Source: Herbidospora daliensis (GTDB lineage Bacteria; Actinomycetota; Actinomycetes; Streptosporangiales; Streptosporangiaceae). Taken from it: a stretch of 64,000 nucleotides of DNA. The stretch is taken from positions 496,001-560,000 of the forward strand of contig NZ_BBXF01000004.1 of assembly GCF_001570585.1 (NCBI RefSeq), in the 5' to 3' direction. A program made the translations under genes and the position numbers. This document shows positions 33,240 through 42,610 of the stretch, piece after piece (within the stretch, counting starts at the first letter, position 1; the number at the start of each line of letters is the position of its first letter). The notes beneath the pieces were generated by a model that searched no databases, had not been told where the DNA came from, and saw only the letters and a program-made list of their open reading frames with translations.

Positions 33240-33254
33240 AGACATCGGATGACC
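33240..33254. promoter_or_regulatory. GntR-type operator AGACATCGGATGACC, upstream copy
   Basis: Matches AGACATCGGATGTCT at 12 of 15 positions, including the whole left arm and centre. Its centre lies 58 bp from the centre of the 33184 copy, so looping between dimers is possible. Confidence 0.6.
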
Positions 33255-33279
33255 TGTTCGGCCCCGAAACATGCTTGGC

Positions 33280-33293
33280 TAGAACACGTTCCA
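33280..33293 (+). promoter_or_regulatory. KstR-type operator upstream of the P450
   Basis: TAGAACACGTTCCA fits TnnAACnnGTTnnA exactly and lies 54 nt before the P450 ATG. The same 14 bases occur at 36371. Confidence 0.72.
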
Positions 33294-33347
33294 CGTCTCT
33301 TCTTTGAGGCGGATTCGTAGCGGCCCCAACGATGATCGGGTGATCAG

Positions 33348-34550
33348 ATGCACATCGACCTCGTCGACATGGATCGGTACGCGGCCTCCGGCGCGCCCCA
33401 CGACCAGTTCGCCTGGTTGCGGGCCAACGCCCCGGTGTTCCGCCACGAGGGCGGTCAGAGAGAGGGCTGGCCGCCTTTCTGGGCGCTGACCAAACACTCC
33501 GACGTGGTGCACGTGTCGCGGCGCAGCGACCTGTTCTCCTCCCACCAGCGGCTGGCGCTCTTCCCCGAGCCGGGCGAGGCGGAGATCGAACTCCAGCGCC
33601 TGATGATGCTGAACCAGGACCCGCCGGAGCACACCCGCCGCCGCTCGCTGGTCAACCGCGGCTTCACCCCGCGCGCCATCTCCAAGCTGGAAGACCACAT
33701 CCGCGACATCTGCCACGAGCTCATCGACGAGGCCCAGGCGAAGCCGAACGTCGACTTCGTCCGCGACATCGCCGCGCCGCTGCCCCTGTACGTCATCTGC
33801 GAGCTCCTCGGCGCGCCCGTCGAAGACCGGGGCAAACTCTTCGAGTGGTCCAACCGCATGATCGGCATGGACGACCCCGACTACTCGGTCAGCCCCGAAC
33901 AGGGCCAGATGGCGGCGATGGAGGTCTACGCGTACGCCAACCAGCTGGCCGAAGCCCGCCGCGACGACCCCCGCGACGACCTGGTGACCAAGTTGCTCCA
34001 GCCTGGCGACGACGGTGAGGAGCTGAGCGTCGAGGAGTTCGACCTGTTCGTGCTGCTCCTCGTGGTGGCCGGCAACGAGACCACCCGCAACGCCGCCTCC
34101 GGCGGCATGCTGGCCCTCTTCGAGCACCCCGACGAGTGGGCCAAACTCGTCGCCGACCAGTCGGTGGCCAAGACCGCCGCCGACGAGATCGTCCGGTGGG
34201 TGGCCCCCGTCAACCTGTTCAAGCGCACCGCCACCCAGGACATGGAGCTGCGCGGCCAGCAGATCAAGGAAGGCGACAAGGTCGTCATCTTCTACGCGGG
34301 CGCCAACCGCGACGAGGAGGTCTTCGCCGACCCGGAGGTCTTCGACGTCACCCGCGACCCCAACCCCCAGCTCGGCTTCGGCGGCGGCGGCGCCCACTTC
34401 TGCCTCGGCAACCACCTGGCCAAGATGGAACTCCGGGTGCTCTTCGAGGTCCTGTCGGAACGCGTCCCGAAAATCCAGCAGTCAGGCGAAGCCCGCCGTC
34501 TCAGGTCCTACTTCATCAACGGCATCAAAGACCTGCCGGTCTCCCTCTGA
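33348..34550 (+). CDS. Cytochrome P450, steroid C26/27-hydroxylase type
   Basis: A 400-residue bacterial P450: oxygen-binding helix VAGNETTRNAASGG, ExxR motif in EIVRWVAP, and the haem loop FGGGGAHFCLGNHLAKME with the Cys ligand near residue 352. The C-terminal SYFINGIKDLPV resembles the CYP124/125/142 clan, which oxidise the terminal methyl of sterol side chains. An exact KstR-type box upstream supports this; exact subfamily cannot be fixed by eye. Electrons could come from the small ferredoxin at 40613. Confidence 0.83.
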   Translation: MHIDLVDMDRYAASGAPHDQFAWLRANAPVFRHEGGQREGWPPFWALTKHSDVVHVSRRSDLFSSHQRLALFPEPGEAEIELQRLMMLNQDPPEHTRRRSLVNRGFTPRAISKLEDHIRDICHELIDEAQAKPNVDFVRDIAAPLPLYVICELLGAPVEDRGKLFEWSNRMIGMDDPDYSVSPEQGQMAAMEVYAYANQLAEARRDDPRDDLVTKLLQPGDDGEELSVEEFDLFVLLLVVAGNETTRNAASGGMLALFEHPDEWAKLVADQSVAKTAADEIVRWVAPVNLFKRTATQDMELRGQQIKEGDKVVIFYAGANRDEEVFADPEVFDVTRDPNPQLGFGGGGAHFCLGNHLAKMELRVLFEVLSERVPKIQQSGEARRLRSYFINGIKDLPVSL

Positions 34551-34559
34551 CCCCGCCAC

Positions 34560-34591
34560 CGGTGCGGGGCCGGCCGACCGGCCCCGCACCG
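34560..34591. terminator. Bidirectional terminator between convergent genes
   Basis: Perfect 14-bp inverted repeat (34560-34573 with 34578-34591, CGGTGCGGGGCCGG) with a 4-nt CCGA loop between the P450 and the convergent secreted-protein gene. Confidence 0.75.
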
Positions 34592-34598
34592 TCTCCCG

Positions 34599-35051
34599 TC
34601 AGCAGGCGGTCCGGGCGACGCGAGTGCCGGGGAGCGCCACGGCGGCCAGAGTCGGGAAGGTGTACGTGGCCTCGGTGACGGCGAAGGTGTAGACGCCCGG
34701 CCCGTCGCAGCGGAAGGTGAAGATCTGGTCCAGGGTGGCCTGGCCGTTCAGATCACTGGTCGTGTGGAAGGGCCCAGAGGCGACGAGGGCGTCATCCTTG
34801 CGGATCTCGAACCGTCCCCTGACCGAGCAGGGGGTCAACGTCCAGAAGGGCAGAGAGGTCCGGCAGTGTGACGTGAGGCTGCCGTGCGGCCAGTCGCCGT
34901 CCTCCAGGCAGAGCCGCCAGAGCACACTCGACCCGGTCTTCCGGGTGTCGATCTCCGCTCCGCAGCCGGAAGTCTGAGCCTGGGCCGGCGACGCCGGCAG
35001 CGCCAAGAGCGCCGAACCGAGCACGACCAGCCACAGAGTGTATTTTCTCAT
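34599..35051 (-). CDS. Small secreted cysteine-containing protein, unknown function
   Basis: A 150-residue precursor beginning MRKYTLWLVVLGSALLALPA with a signal peptide ending near AQAQ. The mature part has several Cys (GCGAEI, WRLCLEDG, SHCRT, TPCSVRG, FRCDGPG, final RTAC), suggesting disulfides in a beta-rich domain. No family recognised. ATG 35051 was chosen because the signal peptide starts there, though no good ribosome site is seen. Its upstream region holds the composite hairpin element. Confidence 0.65.
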   Translation of the reverse strand: MRKYTLWLVVLGSALLALPASPAQAQTSGCGAEIDTRKTGSSVLWRLCLEDGDWPHGSLTSHCRTSLPFWTLTPCSVRGRFEIRKDDALVASGPFHTTSDLNGQATLDQIFTFRCDGPGVYTFAVTEATYTFPTLAAVALPGTRVARTAC

Positions 35052-35145
35052 GCGCAAAAAGTAGCGATCCCGGCTACCCGTTTCCCGAGAAGTCGTTTCC
35101 GGCACGCCCAAGAACCTGAGTCATATGGGGGACTTGCTCGCCCGC

Positions 35146-35211
35146 GCCCGTGCCTGGACTGAGGAGCGCAGGAGAGCGAAGCGAACCGGAGCGACGAGGG
35201 AAGGCACGGGC
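35146..35211. repeat. Composite element copy 1, long hairpin with conserved 48-nt loop
   Basis: Stem GCCCGTGCC (35146-35154) pairs perfectly with GGCACGGGC (35203-35211). The 48-nt loop (35155-35202), beginning TGGACTGAGGAGCGC and ending GACGAGGGAA, is 47/48 identical to the loop at 45494-45541, while the stem differs by two compensating pairs. Located downstream of the gmd gene on the minus strand. Confidence 0.8.
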
Positions 35212-35227
35212 AAGAAGCGGGCGAGCC

Positions 35228-35300
35228 GCCGCGCCGAAGGCGCGGCCATCAAACACCTCGGGCGAGCCGCCGCGCTGAAGGCGCGGCCATCAAACACCTG
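35228..35300. repeat. Composite element copy 1, two tandem short hairpins
   Basis: Two 41-bp tandem units. Each holds an 8-bp hairpin with a GAA loop: GCCGCGCC-GAA-GGCGCGGC (35228-35246) and GCCGCGCT-GAA-GGCGCGGC (35269-35287), followed by CATCAAACACC. Related hairpins with other stem bases are at 45568 and 45605. Confidence 0.75.
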
Positions 35301-35309
35301 CGGCCGCTC

Positions 35310-36305
35310 CTACGGCCAGCTGGACTCCTGCGGGTCGCCGCCCTCGCTCAGTAGGCGCAGGTCCGACTCCACCATCATCGCGATCAGTTCTTCGAACGGT
35401 ACCGTCGGCTCCCAGCCGAGCTGGGTTCTGGCCTTCTTCGGGTCGGCGCAGAGCAGGTCGACCTCCGCCGGGCGGTGGAGTGCCTGGTCGGCGATGACGT
35501 AGCGCTCCCAGTCGAGGCCGGCCGCGGAGAAGGCGGCCTCGACGAGTTCGCGGACCGACTGGGTGCGGCCGGTGCCGATGACGTAGTCCTCCGGGTTGGC
35601 GGCCTGGAGCATCAGGTGCATGGCCCGGACGTAGTCGCCCGCGAAGCCCCAGTCACGCCGGGCCTCCAGGTTGCCGAGGCGGAGTTCGGTCGCCAGGCCC
35701 AGTTTGATGCGGGCCGCGCCGAGCGACACCTTGCGGGTGACGAACTCGGCTCCCCGGCGGGGGGACTCGTGGTTGAACAGGATGCCGGAGACGGCGTACA
35801 TGCCGTAGGACTCGCGGTAGTTCTGGGTCAGGAAGTGGCCGTAGGCCTTGGCCACGCCGTAGGGCGAGCGCGGGTGGAACGGGGTGACCTCGGTCTGCGG
35901 GGTCTCGCGGACCTGGCCGAACATCTCCGACGACGACGCCTGGTAGAAGCGGATCTCGCCGCCGCGCGAGGAGCAGACGCGGATCGCCTCCAGCATGCGG
36001 AGCACGCCCATGCCGGTGACCTCGGCGGTCAGTTCGGCCTGCTCCCACGACATGGGCACGAACGAGATGGCGCCCAGGTTGTAGACCTCGTCGGGGCGGA
36101 CCTTCTCGACGGCCGAGATGAGCGACCCCTGGTCGAGCAGGTCGCCGCGGACGAGGTGGATGTCCTTGGGCAGCCGGGCGACGCGCGGGTTCGACTGGCC
36201 GCGGACCAGCCCCCACACCTCGTAGCCTTCGGCGAGCAGGTGTTCGGCGAGATAGGAGCCGTCCTGACCGGTGATGCCCGTGATCAACGCGCGTCTGGCC
36301 AACAC
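35310..36305 (-). CDS. gmd: GDP-mannose 4,6-dehydratase
   Basis: Converts GDP-mannose to GDP-4-keto-6-deoxy-mannose, the precursor of activated fucose, rhamnose-type or other 6-deoxysugars. The 331-residue extended SDR has ALITGITGQDGSYLAEHLL, YQASSSEMFGQVRETPQ with the catalytic Ser/Glu, YGVAKAYGHF, and the substrate motif NHESPRRGAEFVTRK. GTG 36305 follows GGAGGA; TTG 36302 is an alternative. No second-step enzyme (fcl/rmd) is adjacent. It is divergent from the glycosyltransferase cluster and has a KstR-type box 65 nt upstream. Confidence 0.9.
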   Translation of the reverse strand: MLARRALITGITGQDGSYLAEHLLAEGYEVWGLVRGQSNPRVARLPKDIHLVRGDLLDQGSLISAVEKVRPDEVYNLGAISFVPMSWEQAELTAEVTGMGVLRMLEAIRVCSSRGGEIRFYQASSSEMFGQVRETPQTEVTPFHPRSPYGVAKAYGHFLTQNYRESYGMYAVSGILFNHESPRRGAEFVTRKVSLGAARIKLGLATELRLGNLEARRDWGFAGDYVRAMHLMLQAANPEDYVIGTGRTQSVRELVEAAFSAAGLDWERYVIADQALHRPAEVDLLCADPKKARTQLGWEPTVPFEELIAMMVESDLRLLSEGGDPQESSWP

Positions 36306-36370
36306 GTCCTCCTCCGTACGCGAACTTTGTAGGCGAATGTACCCCGAAGGCCCTGACCGGGCCGCATTCG

Positions 36371-36384
36371 TAGAACACGTTCCA
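36371..36384. promoter_or_regulatory. KstR-type operator between gmd and the glycosyltransferase
   Basis: TAGAACACGTTCCA, identical to the site before the P450 and an exact fit to TnnAACnnGTTnnA, in the divergent intergenic region. Control of sugar-nucleotide genes by a steroid repressor would be unexpected. Confidence 0.55.
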
Positions 36385-36458
36385 CCGAACGGCATTCCAC
36401 CCGCCTAGGCTAAGGTCATCTCAGGTGCCCCTACAGGGGCGGAAAGGGGTGCATCGGG

Positions 36459-37685
36459 GTGGAGAGGCTGCGCGTCGCACTGCTGTCCTATCGCAGCAAA
36501 CCCACCTGCGGCGGTCAGGGGGTGTATCTCCGCCACATCACCCGCGAGCTCGTGGCGATGGGCCACCACGTCGAGGTGTTCTCCGGTCAGCCCTATCCCG
36601 AGCTCGACGAGGGCGTGATCCTCAACAAGATCCCGAGCCTCGACCTCTACCGGGACGAAGACCCTTTTCGCACCCCCAAGCTGGGCGAATACCGCGACTG
36701 GATCGACCTTCTCGAAGTCGGCACGATGTGGACGGCCGGCTTCCCCGAGCCGCTGACCTTCAGCCTCCGGGCCTACCGTGAGCTCAAGGCGCGCATCGGC
36801 GACTTCGACGTCGTACAGGACAACCAGACGCTCGGATACGGCGTGCTGGGCATCCAGAAGCACTTCCCGGTGGTGGGCACGATCCACCACCCCATCAGCG
36901 TCGACCGGCGGATCGAGCTGGAGGCCGCCGAAGGCTGGGCCAGGCTCTCCAAGCGGCGCTGGTACGGCTTCGTCCGCATGCAGGCCTACGTCGCCGCGCG
37001 GCTCAAGCCGATCCTGACCGTCAGCGAGTCGTCGGTGGCCGACATCCACCGCGACTTCCGCGTGCCGCAGTCGAACCTGCGCCTGATCCCGCTCGGCGTG
37101 GACACCCGGTTCTTCCATCCCCGCCCCGAGCTGCCCAGGCGCAAGGGCTCGATCGTGGCGGTGGCCAGCGCCGACTCCCCGATGAAGGGGGTCGCGACGC
37201 TGCTGCGCGCGGTCGCCAAGCTGTCCACCGAACGCGACGTGAACCTGACCGTCGTCAGCAAGCCGACCCCCGGCGGCCCGACCGAGCAGCTCGTGGCCGA
37301 GCTCTCGCTGCACGACCGGGTGCGGTTCGTCCACGGCATCACCGACGACGAGCTCGGCGAGCTGATCGCCACCTCCGAGGTCTCCGTCGTGCCGTCCCTG
37401 TACGAGGGCTTCTCGCTCCCCGCCGTGGAGCACATGGCGTGCGGGACCCCGCTGATCGCGTCCCGGACCGGTGCCCTGCCCGAAGTGGTGGGCGACGCCG
37501 CGGTCCAGGTCGCGCCGGGCGACCCCGAGGAGCTGGCCGCCACGTTGCGCCGCCTGATCGACTCCCCCGACCTGCGGGAGGAGTACGGCAAACGCGGCTT
37601 CGACCGCGTCATGGAGCGTTACGCGTGGCCCGTCGTGGCGCGCAAGACCGTTGAGGCCTACCGCGAGGCCATCGCCGCGCGCTGA
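36459..37685 (+). CDS. GT4-family glycosyltransferase
   Basis: A 408-residue retaining GT-B glycosyltransferase: KPTCGGQGVYLRHITREL (glycine-rich acceptor loop) at the N-terminus, VASADSPMKGVATLLRA, and the EX7E donor motif in PSLYEGFSLPAVEHMACGTP. It probably uses a nucleotide sugar, perhaps one derived from GDP-mannose given the adjacent gmd. First gene of a plus-strand set with a methyltransferase and a toroid protein; start GTG 36459. Acceptor unknown. Confidence 0.82.
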   Translation: MERLRVALLSYRSKPTCGGQGVYLRHITRELVAMGHHVEVFSGQPYPELDEGVILNKIPSLDLYRDEDPFRTPKLGEYRDWIDLLEVGTMWTAGFPEPLTFSLRAYRELKARIGDFDVVQDNQTLGYGVLGIQKHFPVVGTIHHPISVDRRIELEAAEGWARLSKRRWYGFVRMQAYVAARLKPILTVSESSVADIHRDFRVPQSNLRLIPLGVDTRFFHPRPELPRRKGSIVAVASADSPMKGVATLLRAVAKLSTERDVNLTVVSKPTPGGPTEQLVAELSLHDRVRFVHGITDDELGELIATSEVSVVPSLYEGFSLPAVEHMACGTPLIASRTGALPEVVGDAAVQVAPGDPEELAATLRRLIDSPDLREEYGKRGFDRVMERYAWPVVARKTVEAYREAIAAR

Positions 37686-37705
37686 CCCGAAGGGTTCCCC
37701 GAGAG

Positions 37706-38419
37706 ATGCTGACCGTCGATTTCGCCCGGCTGCCCGTCGGGCCCGGAGACCGTGTGCTCGACCTGGGCGCCGGTGGCGGCAGGCACGCCTTCGAGGTGCT
37801 GCGCCGGGGCGCCGACGTGGTCGCCTTCGACCTCGACCCGGCCGAGATGGAGTCGGTGGGGGCGATGTTCGCGGCCATGGACAAGGAGGGCGAGGTCCCC
37901 TACGGGGCGACCGGCGAGACCGTGGTCGGCACCGCGCTCGACATGCCGTTCCCCGACGCGTCGTTCGACCGGGTGATCGCCTCGGAGGTGCTGGAGCACA
38001 TCCCCGAGGACATGGCGGCGATGAAGGAGATCGTCCGGGTGCTGAAGCCCGGCGGGCTGCTGGCCGTGACGGTGCCGGCCTTCCTGCCCGAACGGGTCTG
38101 CTGGGCGCTCTCGGAGGCCTACCACACGGCTCCCGGCGGGCACATCCGGATCTACACGCTGGCGGAGCTGTCGGCGAAGCTGAAGTCGTCGGGCCTGGAG
38201 ATCGGCGACCACCACCACGCCCACGGGCTGCACACGCCCTACTGGTGGATCAAGTGCGCGGTCGGGGTCGACAACGACGACCACCCGATCGCCAAGGCCT
38301 ATCACGAGCTGCTCGTGTGGGACATCATGAAGCGCCCCGCCGTCACCCGGATCGCCGAGCAGATCCTCAACCCGGTGATCGGCAAGAGCGTGGTCCTCTA
38401 CGCCCGGAAGCCCGCATGA
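37706..38419 (+). CDS. Class I SAM-dependent methyltransferase
   Basis: A 237-residue Rossmann-fold methyltransferase with SAM motif VLDLGAGGGRHAFEVLRRGA, acidic ribose-binding FDLDPAEM, DMPFPDASFDRVIASEVLEH and VLKPGGLLAVTVPA. It sits 20 bp after the glycosyltransferase and overlaps the next gene by 4 bases (ATGA), so it likely methylates a glycosylated intermediate of that pathway. Substrate unknown. Confidence 0.8.
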   Translation: MLTVDFARLPVGPGDRVLDLGAGGGRHAFEVLRRGADVVAFDLDPAEMESVGAMFAAMDKEGEVPYGATGETVVGTALDMPFPDASFDRVIASEVLEHIPEDMAAMKEIVRVLKPGGLLAVTVPAFLPERVCWALSEAYHTAPGGHIRIYTLAELSAKLKSSGLEIGDHHHAHGLHTPYWWIKCAVGVDNDDHPIAKAYHELLVWDIMKRPAVTRIAEQILNPVIGKSVVLYARKPA

Positions 38420-39468
38420 TCCCGGCGGTGCCCGGGGTCGTGACCGGCGACGAGATCGCCGCCACCGCCGCCAGCATCGCCGCCGTCCAGCTCCCCGACG
38501 GGGGTGTGCCGTGGCCCGAGGGCCACGTCGACGCGTGGAACCACGTCGAGTGCCTGATGGCCATGACCGCCGCCGGCCTGCGCGAGGCGTCGGCGCGCGG
38601 CTGGGAGTGGATCAGGCGGCACCAGCGGCCCGACGGCTCGTGGCCGATGAAGGTGCTCGACGGTGAGCCGCTCGAAGACCGGGGCGAGTCGAACCACGCC
38701 GCTTACGTGGCCGTCGGGGTCTGGCACGACCTGCTGGTCACCGGCGACGAGGCGTTCGCGCGGGAGATGTGGCCGGCGGTCGGCCGGGCCCTCGACTTCG
38801 TGACGGGCCTGCAGACCCGGCGCGGCGAGATCGTGTGGGAGGCGGCCGCCGGCTCCTACGCGCTGCTGACCGGCTGCTCCTCGGTCTACCAGGGCCTGCG
38901 CTGCGGGGTGCGGCTGGCCGAGCGCCTGGGCGACCCCCGGCCCGACTGGGAGCTGGCCGCCGACCGGTTGGGCCACGTGCTGCGCGAGCACCCCGAGGCG
39001 TTCGCCGACAAGAGCCGCTTCTCGATGGACTGGTACTACCCGGTGCTCGGCGGCGCCCTGCGCGGCGAGCGGGCGCTGCGCCGCCTCGACGACGACTGGG
39101 ACCGCTTCGCGGTGGCCGGTCTCGGCATCCGCTGCGTCTCCGACCAGCCGTGGGTGACCGGCGCCGAGTCGTGCGAGCTGGTGCTGACCCTCGACGCGGT
39201 CGGCGACGACGACCGGGCCCTGAAGGTCTTCACCGAGATGCAGCACCTGCGGCACCCCGATGGGGGCTACTGGACGGGCTGGCAGTTCGTGAACGAGCGC
39301 CACTTCCCGAACGAGCGGTCGGCGTACACGGCGGCGGCGGTGATCCTGGCCGCCGACGCGTTGTCGCGCACGACCCCGGCCAACGGCGTCTTCCGCGACG
39401 CGGGCGGCTTCGCCGAAGACCGCGCCTCCGACGAATGCGGCTGCCAGCGGGCCGCCTCGCCCGCCTAG
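38416..39468 (+). CDS. Alpha/alpha-toroid protein (prenyltransferase/glucosidase-like), unknown function
   Basis: A 350-residue protein of repeated helix pairs (WEWIRRHQRPDGSWPMKVLD, AGSYALLTGCSSVYQGLRCG, TEMQHLRHPDGGYWTGWQFV) with QxxDGxW-like motifs typical of alpha/alpha barrels, the fold of squalene cyclases, prenyltransferases and some glycosidases. No DxDD cyclase motif is seen, so terpene cyclisation is doubtful. A C-terminal CGC cluster (ASDECGCQRAA) is unusual. Translationally coupled to the methyltransferase. Confidence 0.65.
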   Translation: MIPAVPGVVTGDEIAATAASIAAVQLPDGGVPWPEGHVDAWNHVECLMAMTAAGLREASARGWEWIRRHQRPDGSWPMKVLDGEPLEDRGESNHAAYVAVGVWHDLLVTGDEAFAREMWPAVGRALDFVTGLQTRRGEIVWEAAAGSYALLTGCSSVYQGLRCGVRLAERLGDPRPDWELAADRLGHVLREHPEAFADKSRFSMDWYYPVLGGALRGERALRRLDDDWDRFAVAGLGIRCVSDQPWVTGAESCELVLTLDAVGDDDRALKVFTEMQHLRHPDGGYWTGWQFVNERHFPNERSAYTAAAVILAADALSRTTPANGVFRDAGGFAEDRASDECGCQRAASPA

Positions 39469-39478
39469 ACCCGCTCCC

Positions 39479-40612
<1,134 letters not shown>

Positions 40613-40613
<1 letters not shown>

Positions 40614-40810
40614 TGCCGAAGGTCATTGTCGACTACCTCGTCTGTGAGGCCAACGGGGTCTGCGTGGGTCTGGCCCCTCAGGTCTTCGACCTCGACGACG
40701 ACGACAACCTGCACGTTCTGCTGGAAGAACCCCCCGCCGAGATGCTCGACCGGGTCAGGCACGCGGTCCGGTCATGCCCGAAGGCGGCACTTTCGCTCGA
40801 AGAAGAGTAA
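40613..40810 (+). CDS. Small 3Fe-4S-type ferredoxin
   Basis: A 65-residue ferredoxin with Cys at about 11 and 17 (VCEANGVCVG) and CP near the C-terminus (RSCPKAALS), the three-Cys pattern of ferredoxins serving bacterial P450s. Very acidic (FDLDDDDN). Encoded between two oxidoreductases in a presumed KstR-controlled operon; the P450 at 33348 is a plausible electron acceptor. No ferredoxin reductase is in the window. Confidence 0.88.
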
Positions 40811-40828
40811 AAACCACCGGAGGTTCCC

Positions 40829-41911
40829 ATGCGCGGCGCTCTGCTGCACACCATCGGCGCGGACAAGCTCGACATCCGCGACGACCTGACCGTCATCCCG
40901 GTCGGCCCGTCGGACGTCCGGGTCCGGATCAGGGCGACCGGCGTCTGCCATTCCGACCTGTCGGCCATCTCGGGGGTGCTCCCCCAGCCCGCGCCCCTGG
41001 TGCCGGGCCACGAGGGGGCCGGCGAGGTCGTCGAGGTCGGCGACCACGTGACGAGCGTCGCGCCCGGTGACCACGTGATCATCAACTGGACCCCCGCGTG
41101 CGGGTCGTGCCCGAGCTGCTCCCACGGCCAGCCGCACCTGTGCATGACCTCGGTCGTGCGCGGCTTCACCGAGCCCGGCTTCACGTTCGACGGCGGCAAG
41201 CCCGCCTTCGGCATGGCCGGCTGCGGCACCTGGGCCGAGGAGATCGTGGTGCCCGCCGGCGGCGCGATCAAGGTCGACGCCGACGTCCCGTTCGAGATGG
41301 CGGCCCTGATCGGCTGCGGCATCACCACAGGCGTGGGAGCCGCGCTGAACACCGCCAAGGTCCGCCCCGGCACGACGGTGGCCGTGGTCGGCTGCGGCGG
41401 CGTGGGCCTGTCGGTGATCCAGGGCGCCCGCATCTCCGGCGCGACCACGATCCTGGCGATCGACCCCCTGGAGTCGAAGCACGAGCTGGCCAAGAAGGTC
41501 GGCGCCACCCACGCCTGCACCCCCGACCAGCTCATGGACGCCATCACCACGCTGACCGGCGGCCAGGGCTTCGACTACGGCTTCGAGGTCGTCGGCAAGT
41601 CCCAGGCCATCATGACCGCCTGGCAGGCCACCCGCCGAGGCGGCGACGTGATCGTGGTGGGCGCCGGCGCGATGGACGACATGGTCCCCCTCAACGCCTT
41701 CAGCCTCCTGTTCGACGGCAAGAACCTCCTCAGTTCCCTGTACGGGGGAAGCGACGTCCGCCGCGACTTCCCGTTCTTCGCGGGGCTCTACAAGGCGGGC
41801 AAACTCGACCTGGAGAGCATGATCAGCTCCCGCATCCAGCTCACCGACCTGAACGACGCGGTGACGGCGTTAAAGGGTGGCGAGGTCCTCCGCCAGATCG
41901 TCCTGCTGTAA
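40829..41911 (+). CDS. Zinc-dependent alcohol dehydrogenase
   Basis: A 360-residue medium-chain dehydrogenase: catalytic zinc ligands in TGVCHSDLSAISG and PGHEGAGEVVEVG, structural zinc Cys cluster CGSCPSCSHGQPHLC, and NAD motif VVGCGGVGLSVIQGA. It probably oxidises an alcohol produced by monooxygenation, for example a sterol side-chain alcohol, to the aldehyde. Start ATG 40829 with GGAGG upstream, 18 bp after the ferredoxin stop. Confidence 0.9.
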   Translation: MRGALLHTIGADKLDIRDDLTVIPVGPSDVRVRIRATGVCHSDLSAISGVLPQPAPLVPGHEGAGEVVEVGDHVTSVAPGDHVIINWTPACGSCPSCSHGQPHLCMTSVVRGFTEPGFTFDGGKPAFGMAGCGTWAEEIVVPAGGAIKVDADVPFEMAALIGCGITTGVGAALNTAKVRPGTTVAVVGCGGVGLSVIQGARISGATTILAIDPLESKHELAKKVGATHACTPDQLMDAITTLTGGQGFDYGFEVVGKSQAIMTAWQATRRGGDVIVVGAGAMDDMVPLNAFSLLFDGKNLLSSLYGGSDVRRDFPFFAGLYKAGKLDLESMISSRIQLTDLNDAVTALKGGEVLRQIVLL

Positions 41912-41922
41912 CCGGCCATCCC

Positions 41923-41955
41923 GACGGCGGCGCCGCGTGCTCGGCGCCGCCCGTC
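41923..41955. terminator. Bidirectional terminator between convergent genes
   Basis: A 13-bp GC-rich stem with one bulged base (41923-41935 with 41942-41955) and a 6-nt loop. It overlaps the stop codon of the minus-strand small gene. Confidence 0.65.
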
Positions 41956-42223
41956 AGAGACCCCGCAACACGTCGGCCAGGTCGTCGCCGTAAGAGGCCC
42001 AGCAGGAGATGACGCCCGAGCCGTCCATCTCGCCGACGAGATATTCGCCGTCGCGCACCACGTACCGGCCGCCGACCATGATGATCAGCGACGGACGGAC
42101 CGGGGCGCCGTCCAGGAGAACCGGCGTGTCGAGCGGCAGCAGGACGGCGTCTTCGGCAACGGCGACCTCGGCGACGCGTGCCAGAGTCCAGCCCTCGGGG
42201 AGGCTGGGGTCGGGGGAAGCCAT
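41954..42223 (-). CDS. Hypothetical 89-residue protein
   Basis: Starts MASPDPSLPEGWTLARVAEV and contains PSLIIMVGGRYVVRDGEYLV and a Trp/Cys-containing CWASYGDDLADVLRGL end. ATG 42223 has GGAGG 5 nt upstream; an ATG at 42235 would add 4 residues. It is divergent from the ArsR-family sensor, and part of the sensor's putative operator lies between them. No family recognised; soluble by composition. Confidence 0.6.
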   Translation of the reverse strand: MASPDPSLPEGWTLARVAEVAVAEDAVLLPLDTPVLLDGAPVRPSLIIMVGGRYVVRDGEYLVGEMDGSGVISCWASYGDDLADVLRGL

Positions 42224-42256
42224 CGCGTCCTCCATTGATCGATCGACGATTCTGGA

Positions 42257-42281
42257 TATCATCGCACTATGGCGATTGATA
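42257..42281. promoter_or_regulatory. Putative operator of the CmtR-like sensor
   Basis: Imperfect inverted repeat TATCATCGC (42257-42265) and GCGATTGATA (42272-42281) spanning the sensor's start codon, the arrangement expected for ArsR/SmtB autoregulation. Confidence 0.5.
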
Positions 42282-42610
42282 GTCGTTGTGTCAGTGCCGA
42301 CATCGCGTCCGGCGTCGCCCCCGCCGCCGCGCTCTTCCACTCGCTCGCCGACGAGACGCGACTGCGGATCGTCCGGCGGCTCGCGGACGGTGAGGCGCGG
42401 GTGGTCGACCTCACCGGCGAGCTGGGGCTGGCGCAGTCCACGGTGTCCAAGCATCTGGCCTGTCTCCGGGGCTGCGGGCTGGTCGACTTCCGGACCGAGG
42501 GGCGGCAGTCGTTCTACGCGCTCACCCGCCCCGAACTGATGGACCTGCTCGCGTCGGCCGAGCTGCTGCTCCAGGCCGCCGGCCACGAGATCGTGTTGCG
42601 GCCCGCATGA
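42269..42610 (+). CDS. CmtR-like ArsR/SmtB metal-sensing repressor
   Basis: A 113-residue winged-helix repressor. LADGEARVVDLTGELGLAQS, then TVSKHLACLRGCGLVDFRTE, carries two Cys in the recognition helix (HLACLRGCGL), the arrangement of the Cd/Pb sensor CmtR (Cys57/Cys61). Metal binding would release DNA and derepress the downstream transporter. The coupled CDF gene (ATGA overlap) supports a metal-efflux pair. Confidence 0.82.
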   Translation: MAIDSRCVSADIASGVAPAAALFHSLADETRLRIVRRLADGEARVVDLTGELGLAQSTVSKHLACLRGCGLVDFRTEGRQSFYALTRPELMDLLASAELLLQAAGHEIVLRPA

